In this document: piece after piece, positions 44,475-52,574 of the stretch
How the letters are laid out: each line of letters starts with the position of its first letter
Position numbering within the stretch: position 1 is the first letter of the stretch
NCBI RefSeq assembly: GCF_000685275.1
Contig: NZ_ARYK01000004.1
Coordinates: forward strand, 300,995 to 364,994
Direction of reading: 5' to 3'
Origin: Hyphomonas johnsonii MHS-2
GTDB lineage: Bacteria > Pseudomonadota > Alphaproteobacteria > Caulobacterales > Hyphomonadaceae
DNA length: 64,000 bases
Program-made: the position numbers and the translations under genes
Notes under the pieces: model-generated
Database searches by the model: none
What the model was told of the DNA's origin: nothing
What the model saw: the letters and a program-made list of their open reading frames with translations, nothing else

Positions 44475-45455
44475 ATGAATTCAGGATCAGACGGAATCGT
44501 GCGCGACCAGCCGGCGGAGATGCCATCCGAAGGTGGTCCGCTGCTCGAATATGGCGGCGCCATGCCGCCCGCGCCGGCCTGGTTCCAGGACGCCGTCGCA
44601 ACGCCCTACGAAACGCATTTCGTCACCGTCAAGGGCGCGAAGGTCCGCTACCAGCGTTGGGGCCAGCGCGGCCGGCCCGGTCTCCTCCTCGTCCACGGCA
44701 ATGGTGCCCATGCCCATTGGTGGGATTTCATCGCGCCCTATTTCGCCGAGCATTACAACGTCGCCGCGCTCACCTTCTCCGGCATGGGCGACAGCGAATG
44801 GCGCGACACGTATGACATGTCGACATTCAGCGCCGAGGAAATCGCCGTCGCGGAAGACGCCGGCCTCTTCGATGCCGATGTGAAACCGATCATCGTGGCC
44901 CATTCCTTCGGCGGCTTCGTCACCTTGGTCACCGGCGCCGAACATGGCGACCGCTTCACCGGCATGGTCATCGTCGACAGTCCCGTGAACCCGCCCGAGC
45001 GTCCGCACCAGGGCCCGCCGCGCTCCGGTCGCCCCAACCGGGTCTACACCGATCTCGCCGCCGCGCTCGGCCGCTTCCGTCTAGCGCCGCCCCAGCTCTG
45101 CGACAACCATTACGCGATGGACTATATCGCCCGCTGGAGCCTGAAAAAGGCCGAGGGCGGCTGGACCTGGAAATTCGATCCGACGATCTGGACGCATTTC
45201 CAGCCGAACGATGCGCCGGGCGACATGCTGAAGGCCGCGAAATGCCGCATCGCCATCATCCGTGGCGAGGAGAGCGCGCTGATGCCTGATGACATTGGCG
45301 ACTACATGCGCAAGCTGCTCGGCCACCAGGTGCCGTTCATCTCGATCCCGCACGCCCGCCACCATGTCATGCTCGACCAGCCCCTGTCCTTTGTCTCGGC
45401 CCTGCGCACGCTGCTCGCCGAATGGGCCCATTCAGATCCGCACCGGACAGTCTGA
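44475..45455 (+). CDS. Alpha/beta hydrolase
   Basis: A 326-residue hydrolase with an oxyanion motif LLVHGNGAHAHWWDF, a nucleophile elbow IVAHSFGGFV (Ser in AHSFG), an acid in IIRGEESALMPDD and a histidine in IPHARHHVMLD, so the triad is intact. The ATG at 44475 is preceded by AGGGCCAGG; an upstream ATG at 44448 is possible. The substrate (ester or epoxide-type) cannot be predicted. Ends 4 bp before the convergent TetR gene. Confidence 0.85.
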   Translation: MNSGSDGIVRDQPAEMPSEGGPLLEYGGAMPPAPAWFQDAVATPYETHFVTVKGAKVRYQRWGQRGRPGLLLVHGNGAHAHWWDFIAPYFAEHYNVAALTFSGMGDSEWRDTYDMSTFSAEEIAVAEDAGLFDADVKPIIVAHSFGGFVTLVTGAEHGDRFTGMVIVDSPVNPPERPHQGPPRSGRPNRVYTDLAAALGRFRLAPPQLCDNHYAMDYIARWSLKKAEGGWTWKFDPTIWTHFQPNDAPGDMLKAAKCRIAIIRGEESALMPDDIGDYMRKLLGHQVPFISIPHARHHVMLDQPLSFVSALRTLLAEWAHSDPHRTV

Positions 45456-45458
45456 GAG

Positions 45459-46061
45459 TCAGGTCCGGGCGGCGTCCACCAGCGCCCGGATCATCCAGCG
45501 CCGCACGTCCTGCGCGTCGGCATCGGGCATTTGCAGCACATCCCGGAACACGATCTGCGCCTCGATGCCGAAGACCAGCGCCAGCGCGGCGGTCAGCCGG
45601 GCCAGGTCCTCCGGCGGGAAGGCCGTGCCGGCGGGCGCCAGTGCGGCCTCGATCAGGTGCGTCCGGCGGTTCTGCCGGGGCGGCACGTCATCATCGCCGC
45701 CATCCGTGATACTGCGCTCCAGCGATTTCGCCAGCATCAACCGCAGCGGCGTCTCGTTGACCGCCAGCATCGCGTCCATTGTCGCGGCCAGCCGGTCGAG
45801 CCGCGCCACCGGGTCCGCCGGGGCGGACTGCCCGAACAGGTCAGCCGGTTCGGGCAGGGCAAGGTCCAGCGGTGCCTCGACCAGCAAGGCGTCGACATTG
45901 CCGAAATACCGGTAGGCGGTCGCCCGCGACACCAGCGCTTCCTCGGCCACTTCCTCCAGCGTCGGCTTGCGGCCCTGCTGCATCAGCCGTGTCGCCGCCC
46001 TCAGCAGTTCCCGCCGTGTACGGCGCTTCTGGTTTGAGCGTGTCGCGTCTGCCTGTGTCAT
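45459..46061 (-). CDS. TetR family transcriptional regulator
   Basis: A 200-residue regulator. The HTH is in the first 60 residues (RRTRRELLRAATRLMQQGRK, then LEEVAEEALVSRATAYRYFG). The C-terminal ligand-binding part is not classifiable. It lies 13 bp downstream of the SnoaL-like gene on the same strand, so it is probably in its operon and regulates it. An operator-like palindrome at 46544-46561 stands inside the upstream promoter. The long frame to 46427 is a reading-frame artefact. Confidence 0.88.
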   Translation of the reverse strand: MTQADATRSNQKRRTRRELLRAATRLMQQGRKPTLEEVAEEALVSRATAYRYFGNVDALLVEAPLDLALPEPADLFGQSAPADPVARLDRLAATMDAMLAVNETPLRLMLAKSLERSITDGGDDDVPPRQNRRTHLIEAALAPAGTAFPPEDLARLTAALALVFGIEAQIVFRDVLQMPDADAQDVRRWMIRALVDAART

Positions 46062-46074
46062 GCCTGTGCGTGTC

Positions 46075-46497
46075 TCAGTCCTGCGGCAATTGCTGCATGA
46101 TGGTGGCCAGGTCCAGCCACACGTTCTCGCGGGCAATGTCGCCGCTGCCGGTGAATTCCAGCACGTGCAGCAGGCGGAAAGACAGCGGCCGGCCGCGTCC
46201 GTCCAGGCCAAACGGGTGGCCCGTCGCGCGGCCCTGCCACAGAGATTCATCGACCAGGAAATCATCGCCGTAATACCGACGCAGGTTCTGCACCTTGCCA
46301 TCGGCCAGGTCGGCGAACAGCGTGTCATAGAAGCCGCGCGCGCTCTCGCGGCCATGCACCGGCCCGGTCGGCCAGCCGACCACGTCGTGTTCTGCGTCCT
46401 CTGCCAGTGTCGACAGGACGCCTTCAATATCGTCGCGGGCCTCGAAGGCGAAATGCGCGTCGATCTTCCGGTCCATTTGTTCGCGGGTCATTGCCAT
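46075..46497 (-). CDS. SnoaL/NTF2-like protein
   Basis: A 140-residue single-domain protein with the NTF2-like cone. It has KIDAHFAFEARDDIEGVLST, YDTLFADLADGKVQNLRRYY and a typical C-terminal HVLEFTGSGDIARENVWLDL. It may be an enzyme of the SnoaL polyketide cyclase type or a binding protein. Followed 13 bp later by the TetR gene. The ATG at 46497 is one of three close starts (46491, 46497, 46539). Under the promoter 46538-46566. Confidence 0.8.
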   Translation of the reverse strand: MAMTREQMDRKIDAHFAFEARDDIEGVLSTLAEDAEHDVVGWPTGPVHGRESARGFYDTLFADLADGKVQNLRRYYGDDFLVDESLWQGRATGHPFGLDGRGRPLSFRLLHVLEFTGSGDIARENVWLDLATIMQQLPQD

Positions 46498-46537
46498 TCC
46501 CCTGATCCTTTCATCAGTAACGCTAAGCAATATCGGC

Positions 46538-46566
46538 AAAATAATGAGACAAAAATCTCATGTCAA
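46538..46566 (-). promoter_or_regulatory. Promoter with TetR-type operator before the SnoaL-TetR operon
   Basis: On the minus strand: -35 TTGACA (46566-46561), 17-bp spacer, -10 TATTTT (46543-46538). The spacer is occupied by a perfect inverted repeat, ATGAGA and TCTCAT with a six-base gap (46544-46561). It is a consensus-class promoter with a natural repressor target; the TetR protein two genes on is the candidate. Confidence 0.8.
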
Positions 46567-46618
46567 GATTTTCATCGCGCAACTGGACAAGATTCCTCCG
46601 CGGTCCAGCGGCTGGTCC

Positions 46619-47020
46619 CTAGGCCGGGAAGGGTTCGACCAGGGTCTCTGCCGTGCGGCCGAAATACAGCGCCCTTCGGCCCGGAAACGACACGATGTAT
46701 CCGGCGCAGCCCGCCGCCGCCACGCGCTCGCAGAAACCGGCATAGGTATATCCGGGCACCGCGTTCTGGGCGTCCCGGATCGCCGCCTGGATCGCGTCTG
46801 CGTCAAACGCCGCCGCGACAGGTGTGCCGACAGGGTGCGCCTCCAGGGCGGTCGACTCCCCGTCCGGCAGGTAATAGGTCGCGGTCGCGCGCCGGAAGTC
46901 GATCATGTAGCTTTCGAATCCGGCCGCCATGAGGTCGCCGACAATCTGCGGGAAGGTTTTCGTGCCTTGCTCGGCACCGTCGAGGCTGGCGCGGGCGACG
47001 GTAATCCTGTGCGGGTCCAT
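46619..47020 (-). CDS. DUF1398 (YbcV-like) family protein
   Basis: A 133-residue protein. Hallmarks are the TFPQIVGDLMAAGFESYMID, RRATATYYLPDGES, IQAAIRDAQNAVPGYTYAGF and VAAAGCAGYIVSFPGRRALYFGR stretches. The ATG at 47020 has GGAGA 6 nt upstream. No function is known; homologues appear in genomes across Proteobacteria, some on phage. It follows the MarR gene by 28 bp and is likely its operon partner. Confidence 0.85.
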   Translation of the reverse strand: MDPHRITVARASLDGAEQGTKTFPQIVGDLMAAGFESYMIDFRRATATYYLPDGESTALEAHPVGTPVAAAFDADAIQAAIRDAQNAVPGYTYAGFCERVAAAGCAGYIVSFPGRRALYFGRTAETLVEPFPA

Positions 47021-47048
47021 TCTTGTCTCCATGGAATGTGCATGCGGA

Positions 47049-47510
47049 TCAATCTATCGGGACGGTGGTTACGCCGCCCGTCTCGGCCAGCTGTTTCAGC
47101 AGCCGTTCGAGGGTTTCGCGGTCCACCCCTGACAGGTGGCCGAAGCATTCGGCATCATTGCGGTCGGCGAGCGCCGCCAGTTTCGGCACGCGGGCCGCGC
47201 CCCGCCGGGTCAGGGCCAGCGTCTGCGCCCGTGCATCGTCCGGGCTGGCCTCGCGCACCACCAGTCCCTTGCCGATCAGGCGGTCGGCCAGTTTCGTGAT
47301 CGCGCCGCGGGTCATGCCCATCTCGTCGGCCAGGCGGCTTGGCGCCATCGGCTCTGCCGCGTACAGCGCCCGCATCATCACCCATTCGGCCACCGTCACG
47401 CCCTCTGCCGCCAGCTTGCCGGCAAAGGCGTGCGACACATGGTTGGAAACGGCCCGCAACCAGAATCCCAGGTGATCTGTCAGGGCGGACACAGGCGGTG
47501 AGTCAGGCAC
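47049..47510 (-). CDS. MarR family transcriptional regulator
   Basis: A 153-residue winged HTH protein. Pattern: LGFWLRAVSNHVSHAFAGKL, then VTVAEWVMMRALYAAEPM, then MGMTRGAITKLADRLIGKGL as recognition helix, wing VREASPDDARAQTLALT. The GTG start at 47510 follows AAGGAGCCGCC. The longer frame to 47561 is unlikely. Followed by the DUF1398 gene. A MarR-type palindrome overlaps the upstream promoter (47533-47564). Likely autoregulated. Confidence 0.88.
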   Translation of the reverse strand: MPDSPPVSALTDHLGFWLRAVSNHVSHAFAGKLAAEGVTVAEWVMMRALYAAEPMAPSRLADEMGMTRGAITKLADRLIGKGLVVREASPDDARAQTLALTRRGAARVPKLAALADRNDAECFGHLSGVDRETLERLLKQLAETGGVTTVPID

Positions 47511-47532
47511 GGCGGCTCCTTGCTTGGGCAGG

Positions 47533-47564
47533 AATTTACGGCCAGATAGTTTCCTAGTCAACTA
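47533..47564 (-). promoter_or_regulatory. Promoter with MarR-type dyad
   Basis: On the minus strand: -35 TTGACT (47561-47556), 17-bp spacer, -10 TAAATT (47538-47533). A dyad TAGTT (47547-47551) and AACTA (47560-47564) overlaps the -35. It is well placed for autorepression of the marR-DUF1398 pair. Confidence 0.65.
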
Positions 47565-47631
47565 TTTGTTCGTCCAGCGCCACACGCCGCCGCCGCGCCC
47601 GCTCGGGCGCCTCATCACATGGTCTGGAATG

Positions 47632-47661
47632 AAAAAAAGCCGCCGGAGCACCGGCGGCTTT
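47632..47661 (-). terminator. Intrinsic terminator after lipoprotein gene
   Basis: Minus-strand hairpin: an 8-bp stem, GCCGCCGG (47639-47646) with CCGGCGGC (47651-47658), a 4-nt loop and a seven-T run (plus strand A at 47632-47638). It lies 23 bp past the stop of the gene at 47684. Confidence 0.85.
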
Positions 47662-47683
47662 CATCACGTTGTCGCTGACGGGA

Positions 47684-48178
47684 TCAGCGGAAGGTCATTT
47701 CCTGCAACAGGCTGTTGCTCATGATCTCGCGGAATTCCGCCCGGTCGGCGCTTTCCGCCTGCAGCTTTTCAGCAGACGATTTGGCCCAGGCCCGGTAGGC
47801 CACGAACTGCGCTTCACCTTCCGGTCCGCTCGGCACATGGTCGATCACGGAAATCAGGTAGAGGTCAGGTTCACCCGCCCGGTTATAATAGTTGGACATG
47901 ACCATGTAGTCCTTGATCCAGCCCTTCGACTTGGCAAATTCCTGTCCGGCGCGCCATTGGGTCGCAAGGTGGTTGGCATAGGCCAGCCCGCCGCCGGGCT
48001 TCAGGTCAATCGCCGTGATTTCCCAGAAATCGCCACCCACCAGTGGATAACCGTCATCGGCTGCAGTCGCGGCTGGCGCAGCGGCCGCCGGCTCCTGTGC
48101 GATCGCCGTCGTGGCGCATCCGGCCAGTGCAATGGCTGTCGCCAGGCCGGCAATCTTCAGTGAACTTACAAAACGCAT
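47684..48178 (-). CDS. Lipoprotein of unknown function
   Basis: A 164-residue lipoprotein: signal ending ALAGCATT (lipobox, Cys21). After an Ala-rich spacer it has GGDFWEITAIDLKPGGGLAYANHLAT and GWIKDYMVMSNYYNRAGEPDLYLIS, with a helical end ADRAEFREIMSNSLLQEMTFR. The fold resembles small stress-response dimeric alpha-beta barrels, but that is tentative. The ATG at 48178 is best spaced to GGGAGG; two other ATGs are upstream. Terminator at 47632-47661. Confidence 0.7.
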   Translation of the reverse strand: MRFVSSLKIAGLATAIALAGCATTAIAQEPAAAAPAATAADDGYPLVGGDFWEITAIDLKPGGGLAYANHLATQWRAGQEFAKSKGWIKDYMVMSNYYNRAGEPDLYLISVIDHVPSGPEGEAQFVAYRAWAKSSAEKLQAESADRAEFREIMSNSLLQEMTFR

Positions 48179-48397
48179 TTTCATCCTCCCAATTTCTATT
48201 TTATATCGCATCATTAACATAAATTAACCAATTCGCCTATGGATTGTGTTTCGGCCAGGAAATTCGCCTTGAACGGGTGTTTTCGCCCAACGCAACTGGC
48301 GTCCTTTCCGCCTCCCTGTCCTGCCTGATCTGCAGGCGCTGCGGGGAGGGCACGTTGCCGTCTCCCCCCTTTGCGAAACTGTGCCACTCTTGCGGGC

Positions 48398-49105
48398 ATG
48401 ACACAGATGCCCGCCAACCCGTTCCAGTCGCTTGTCATCGTCGCGTGGCGGCGCGCGGATTTTCTCGTGCATGAAATCGCCCGCGCGCTGGGCCTCGGGC
48501 TGACGCCGTGCAGGCCCTTCCTGCTGCGGCCCGTCCGCGCCCGCCTCGCGGCAGACCTTGCCCGCTTCGAGGCGCTCGTCCGGCGCCTGCTCGTGCTCAT
48601 GGTCCTGGAACAGGCGCTGCCTGCATTCACGCCACGTGCACCGGCAATGGGGGCGCCGGCAGGGAAGGGGCGCCCCCCGGCGCCGCGCCGGTATCTCGCT
48701 GTGCCTGCCTTCCGCCTGGCCGACCCCGCGCCCCGCACGGTCTCCACGCCGCCACCGCGCCGGCCTGCCGGCGGCCTGCGTCCGCGCATCCTGCGCCTCG
48801 ACCAACCGCTGCCGCCGCCTGATCCGTGGGAATACGCGCCGCGCGCCGACCAGCTCGTGCCCAGCCAGCCCCTCGTGCGCCGCCTGGCTGCCCTGTGCGC
48901 CGTGTTCGATGACCCGGCGCACCATCTCACCCGCATGGCGCGCTTTCTCGCCCGTACCCGGGCCACGCCCTCGGCCCCGCGCTACCGCCTTGCGCCCCTG
49001 CCACCGGCCGCCCGCGCCCGCCGCGTGCCGCAGGACGAGCGCGAGGCGATGCGCCAGGTCCACACAGAAGCCTGCGCCCAGCTCGCGCGATTCGACACGT
49101 CCTGA
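48398..49105 (+). CDS. Uncharacterised Arg/Pro/Leu-rich protein
   Basis: A 235-residue basic protein without signal peptide. Residues 1-70 hold two helical segments with RARLAADLARFEALVRRLLVL. A proline-rich middle (PPAPRRY, PPPRRPAGGLRPRI, DQPLPPPDPWEYAP) follows, then a helical C-terminal part with AHHLTRMARFLARTRA. The reading frame keeps the high GC third-position pattern of the genome; the antisense frame (48224-49063) does not look like a protein. Starts ATG 48398, isolated between two minus-strand genes. Function unknown. Confidence 0.55.
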   Translation: MTQMPANPFQSLVIVAWRRADFLVHEIARALGLGLTPCRPFLLRPVRARLAADLARFEALVRRLLVLMVLEQALPAFTPRAPAMGAPAGKGRPPAPRRYLAVPAFRLADPAPRTVSTPPPRRPAGGLRPRILRLDQPLPPPDPWEYAPRADQLVPSQPLVRRLAALCAVFDDPAHHLTRMARFLARTRATPSAPRYRLAPLPPAARARRVPQDEREAMRQVHTEACAQLARFDTS

Positions 49106-49178
49106 CGCGCCGGATTTTCGGAGCGCCAGTACCGGCCGGGGCTCGCCCGCGCCGGTCGCCGGTGCTGCACCGGGCGGT

Positions 49179-49622
49179 CTATTCCGCCTTTGGCAGCGAG
49201 GCGATATAGGCCGTCATCGCCGCGGCATCCGCTGCACTGGCCCTGTACTGGGGCATTGGCGGCAGCACCGGCACGCCGCTTGGCCGTCCGCCGCCCGTCA
49301 GGAAGGTGATCATGTCGTCGCCCGTCCAGCCCTCCGGCAGGCCGGCGATTGGCGGCGCATTCGGGGCCCAGGGCATCTCGACCAGCGGCGCGAAGCCGAG
49401 CGCGGCACCCTGCAGGGCGTGGCTCATATCCGGGCCGGTCGGCGTCATCGCCGTGTGGCAGTCATTGCAGCCCCCCATTGCCACCATGTATTGCCCCTGG
49501 GCGACAAGGTCTTCGGCGGTTTGCGCTTCGGCAGGTCCTGCTGCCGGAATTGCAGTTTCAGCTTGTGTGCATGCAGTCAGTCCAAGGAGTGCCAACGCAC
49601 CCGCCAAACCCAACCTTGTCAT
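49179..49622 (-). CDS. c-type cytochrome-like lipoprotein
   Basis: A 147-residue exported protein with a lipoprotein signal ending LGLTACTQAE (Cys18). It has one heme c site, GGCNDCHTAM (about residue 52), and a methionine-containing PPMPQYRASAADAAAMTAYIASLP at the end, giving the axial Met. The size and order fit a class I cytochrome c domain attached to membrane. Ribosome site CGGGAGGA before the ATG at 49622. Its electron partner is unknown. Confidence 0.88.
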   Translation of the reverse strand: MTRLGLAGALALLGLTACTQAETAIPAAGPAEAQTAEDLVAQGQYMVAMGGCNDCHTAMTPTGPDMSHALQGAALGFAPLVEMPWAPNAPPIAGLPEGWTGDDMITFLTGGGRPSGVPVLPPMPQYRASAADAAAMTAYIASLPKAE

Positions 49623-49755
49623 GAATGTCCTCCCGCAAACGCGCAGCCCAAGCGCAGCGCTCAGGCGAAATTTACTGCATTTCGCCTTGTCGCGGAATAT
49701 GTTTTTTGGCCGTACAGGAACGAAAAGGTCGGGCTGCCGGCAACCGATCGGTGCG

Positions 49756-50235
49756 CTAGTGGACGCCGTCGCAGGTCTGTGTGCTGCGCTGGACACCGAT
49801 CTGCCCGACCTTGCCGGTCGTGTTGTCCACCTCGAAATAGATGTTTCCGTAGTCATACACCGTGACGTCATCGAGGGTGACGACGCATTTCGGTTTGCCA
49901 TAGGTGCCGCGCGCGAAAATCTGCTCCGATCCCATCGACACACCGCGATCGGTAAAGAACCGGGGGTCGTGCGCGATGATCCAGTAGACCTTGTCGTCTG
50001 CGGCAACGGTCATCCCGTCAAACGCGTAGGACGTGGCATCGGTATGGGCAATCGGCACGGTGCGGAGGGGCTTGCCCTGCAGCGAGAGCAGGTCGGACAA
50101 TGACATGCCCAGTTCGACATTGCTGACACGCTGGCCGGGGACGATCTGGTTGTCCTTGAGATCGGGTGGCCCACTCGCGCACGCGCCAAGCGCCAGGAAC
50201 ATTGCGGCTGAAATGACTCTGTTGCCCACTTTCAT
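49756..50235 (-). CDS. Lipoprotein of unknown function, possibly BamE/SmpA-like
   Basis: A 159-residue lipoprotein (signal ends FLALGACASG). The body begins VPGQRVSNVELGMSLSDLLS and LQGKPLRTV, a motif seen in small SmpA/BamE-type domains, then YAFDGMTVAADDKVYWI and CVVTLDDVTVYDYGNIYFEVD. BamE is smaller and this is not a clear member. The ATG at 50235 has GGAGG just upstream. Two cysteines (PKCVVT and TQTCDG) could make a disulfide. Confidence 0.6.
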   Translation of the reverse strand: MKVGNRVISAAMFLALGACASGPPDLKDNQIVPGQRVSNVELGMSLSDLLSLQGKPLRTVPIAHTDATSYAFDGMTVAADDKVYWIIAHDPRFFTDRGVSMGSEQIFARGTYGKPKCVVTLDDVTVYDYGNIYFEVDNTTGKVGQIGVQRSTQTCDGVH

Positions 50236-50562
50236 GGAGGGGCCTCCGTTGCTGTGCAAGAACTGTACAATGATGGTCAGATCAACCCATCCCCACCCGT
50301 TTGTCGAGGCGCAGACTGTACGAAACAGCCTCCATACGCCCAAATCCGGCACAATCTTTTGTAATGTTGCAACGCGGGGAGGGGCGCTTCACCGCCGCGC
50401 GCCCCGTTCAGGCAGGGCATCCCTTGCGCGGCGTCCCCAAACAGGGGGGGTGATGCAGGAAAGATAGGTGCGATCCGGACAGTTCCAATGCGGATTGATG
50501 CCGCGTTGCACTTGCCGCCCGTTTGATCGAAAGATGCCGTCTCAGATCCGGGAGAGGTCCGC
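50236..50562. other. Intergenic stretch of 327 bp, no gene seen
   Basis: Lies between the start of the lipoprotein (minus) and the start of the esterase-like hydrolase (plus), so it must hold two divergent promoters. No reading frame with genome-like codon use, no tRNA or clear hairpin is visible; the only long frames are shadows of the hydrolase gene. A -10-like TACAAT is near 50266. Confidence 0.4.
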
Positions 50563-51306
50563 ATGGCAACATTCATTCTCGTCCACGGCGCCTGGCATGG
50601 CGGCTGGTGCTGGGAGCGCGTGACGCCCCTGCTCGAAGCGGCAGGCCACACCGTCATCGCGCCCGACCTCCCGGGCATGGGGCAGGACACGACCCCGCTG
50701 GCCAGTGTCTCGCTCGAGCTCTGGGCCCGCTTCGTGGCCGACCTTGCTGCCCGCCAGCCCGAACCGGTCATCCTTGTCGGTCACAGCCGGGGCGGCATCG
50801 TCATCAGCCAGGCTGGCGAATATGCCCCGGCATCCATCCGTGGCCTCGTCTACCTCACGGCCTTCCTGGTCCAGGACGGCCAGTCGCTGCTGGCAACGAT
50901 GCAGCGCACGCCGAGAGACCCGGCCCTGCCGCCTGAATTCGAGCCGAGCGAGGATGGCACAACGCTCAGCCTGGTGCCGGGTGCGGCCGCACGGACATTC
51001 TACAATACGACAGAGCCTGCCTGGCAGGCCCGCGCCGCCGCGCTGGTCGGCCCGGAACCGGCGGTCGCCTTCACGACACCGGTGGCCATTTCAGGGGCCC
51101 GCTACGGGTCTGTCCGGCGCGCCTATGTCGAATGCCTGCAGGACAGGGCGATCCCGATCAAGGCGCAGCGCATGATGCAGGCGGACCTGCCCTGCGAGCG
51201 TGTGGTGACACTCGATTGCGATCACTCGCCCTTCTATGCGGCGCCGGACGCGCTGGCCGAAGGCCTGGTTGGCCTTGCCGAGCACTTTGCGGATCAGGCC
51301 GAATAG
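50563..51306 (+). CDS. Alpha/beta hydrolase (plant methylesterase/EstC-like)
   Basis: A 247-residue hydrolase. Key points are the N-terminal LVHGAWHGGWCWERV oxyanion motif, the nucleophile elbow VGHSRGGIV (GxSxG), and the C-terminal DCDHSPFY with the catalytic His. This N-terminus and VYLTAFL are those of the methylesterase/hydroxynitrile lyase-like group. It probably hydrolyses a small methyl or acyl ester. Its 3' end overlaps by 13 bp the tail of the PLP enzyme gene on the other strand. Confidence 0.88.
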   Translation: MATFILVHGAWHGGWCWERVTPLLEAAGHTVIAPDLPGMGQDTTPLASVSLELWARFVADLAARQPEPVILVGHSRGGIVISQAGEYAPASIRGLVYLTAFLVQDGQSLLATMQRTPRDPALPPEFEPSEDGTTLSLVPGAAARTFYNTTEPAWQARAAALVGPEPAVAFTTPVAISGARYGSVRRAYVECLQDRAIPIKAQRMMQADLPCERVVTLDCDHSPFYAAPDALAEGLVGLAEHFADQAE

Positions 51307-52574
51307 TCGAAGACCGGCCAGCGCTCGGTGATCGCGCCATTCTCGTAGACGGCGATGTCGCCGAATTGCAGGAACACCGCTTCGCTCTGGTGCGGGCGCA
51401 GGAAGACGAATTCGTCCGGGCTGATCTCCAGCTCCGGCCCGCCATTCAGCATTTCCTGGTTTGATGAGCGTCCGAACGTCTTGTTGTAGGCCAGGCCCGG
51501 CGGGTCGACCGGGTCGGCCAGCCAGTTGCCGCCATAGATGAACACGGTCTTGGATGCATTCGGGTTCCACGCGCGCGTCGCACCGTCGGCAAATTCGAGG
51601 CCCGGCATGTGCGTCACCGGCATCGCCTTGATCACCGGCGTTGCAATGAAACTTGCCGGCACATGCGGTTCCAGCAGCTCGGTATCGAAATGCGTCGGCT
51701 TGACCAGGCACGATCCCGCCGACACTTCGCTGGCAATCTCCGTGTCCTGATAGGTCCGGTAGGTCGGGCTGCCCGCGGCATTGCGCGTGATGCCCGCCAT
51801 CACGTCCGCACCGAACACCTCGCCCGCCTGCGCCAGCGCCGCTGCGTAGCCCTTGCGCACGCCCTTCATCGCCCGCTCGCGCCAGCCCATCGCCGTCGGC
51901 AGGGAGGGGATGTGCGGATCATATCCCATGAAGCCGGCAAAGGTCAGGCGCGGGTTCGCTGCAATCGCCTCCAGCATGCCCTTCAGGTCTGCGCCCGCCA
52001 CCATGCCGCCCCGGTGCAGCCCGACATCAAGCTCGATATTGATATTGAGGTCGCGGCCCACCTGGTCGGCCAGCGCAGCATATTGCGCCAGGCGCTCCGG
52101 CGTATCGACCAGCCACTGGATATTGTCCGCCGCCGCTGCGACATCCGCCGGCAGCTGCTCGAAATAGTGCCGCGCCGCCATCACGGGCAGGGGCTTGCCC
52201 AGCAACTGGCTGGCCTCCGGCATGGCCTGCGAAATCTCCAGCAGCATGGGCAGGTTGAATGTCATCAGCCGATCCGTCCCCGTCCGTTCACGGATATGCC
52301 GGATCAGCCCGAGCGAGGGCAGCGATTTCGCGACGATGCGGTATCCCATGCCTGCCGGCAGGAAGCCTTTCAGCGTGTCGATATTGGCATCCAGCCGCGC
52401 CTTGTCGACCACCATTGTCGGCTGCGCGATTCCCGCCGCCGTCAGCGCCTTCTGGACATCCAGGAAATAGGCATCGCGCGGTCCGCTCTTGTCGCCGGGT
52501 TTCATCATCAGTGCAGTCACTCCAACTAGGGCGGCGCCGCCCAGGATCACGTTACGGCGGGAAAACTCAATCAT
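51294..52574 (-). CDS. Tat-exported PLP enzyme of the alanine racemase / D-threonine aldolase-like fold
   Basis: A 426-residue fold III PLP enzyme. The N-terminus has a twin-arginine motif (FSRRNVILGGAALVG), so the protein is folded in the cytoplasm and exported. The barrel starts PTMVVDKARLDANIDTLKGF and the PLP lysine is in YRIVAKSLPSLGLIRH. DVGLHRGGM and FAGFMGYDPHIPS are typical of the D-threonine aldolase-like group. The gene overlaps the end of the FAD oxidase gene by 8 bp, so they are coupled. Substrate not known; a periplasmic D-amino-acid metabolism is a guess. Confidence 0.85.
   Translation of the reverse strand: MIEFSRRNVILGGAALVGVTALMMKPGDKSGPRDAYFLDVQKALTAAGIAQPTMVVDKARLDANIDTLKGFLPAGMGYRIVAKSLPSLGLIRHIRERTGTDRLMTFNLPMLLEISQAMPEASQLLGKPLPVMAARHYFEQLPADVAAAADNIQWLVDTPERLAQYAALADQVGRDLNINIELDVGLHRGGMVAGADLKGMLEAIAANPRLTFAGFMGYDPHIPSLPTAMGWRERAMKGVRKGYAAALAQAGEVFGADVMAGITRNAAGSPTYRTYQDTEIASEVSAGSCLVKPTHFDTELLEPHVPASFIATPVIKAMPVTHMPGLEFADGATRAWNPNASKTVFIYGGNWLADPVDPPGLAYNKTFGRSSNQEMLNGGPELEISPDEFVFLRPHQSEAVFLQFGDIAVYENGAITERWPVFDYSA

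Noticed and set aside
48214..48227. TTAA-N6-TTAACC upstream of the lipoprotein gene, first read as a CtrA site
   Set aside because: The spacing is six, not the seven bases of a full CtrA site, and there is no other support.
48224..49063. 279-codon minus-strand frame opposite the 235-aa gene
   Set aside because: Arg/Gly-rich shadow; the plus-strand frame shows genome-like third-position GC and helix/proline organisation.
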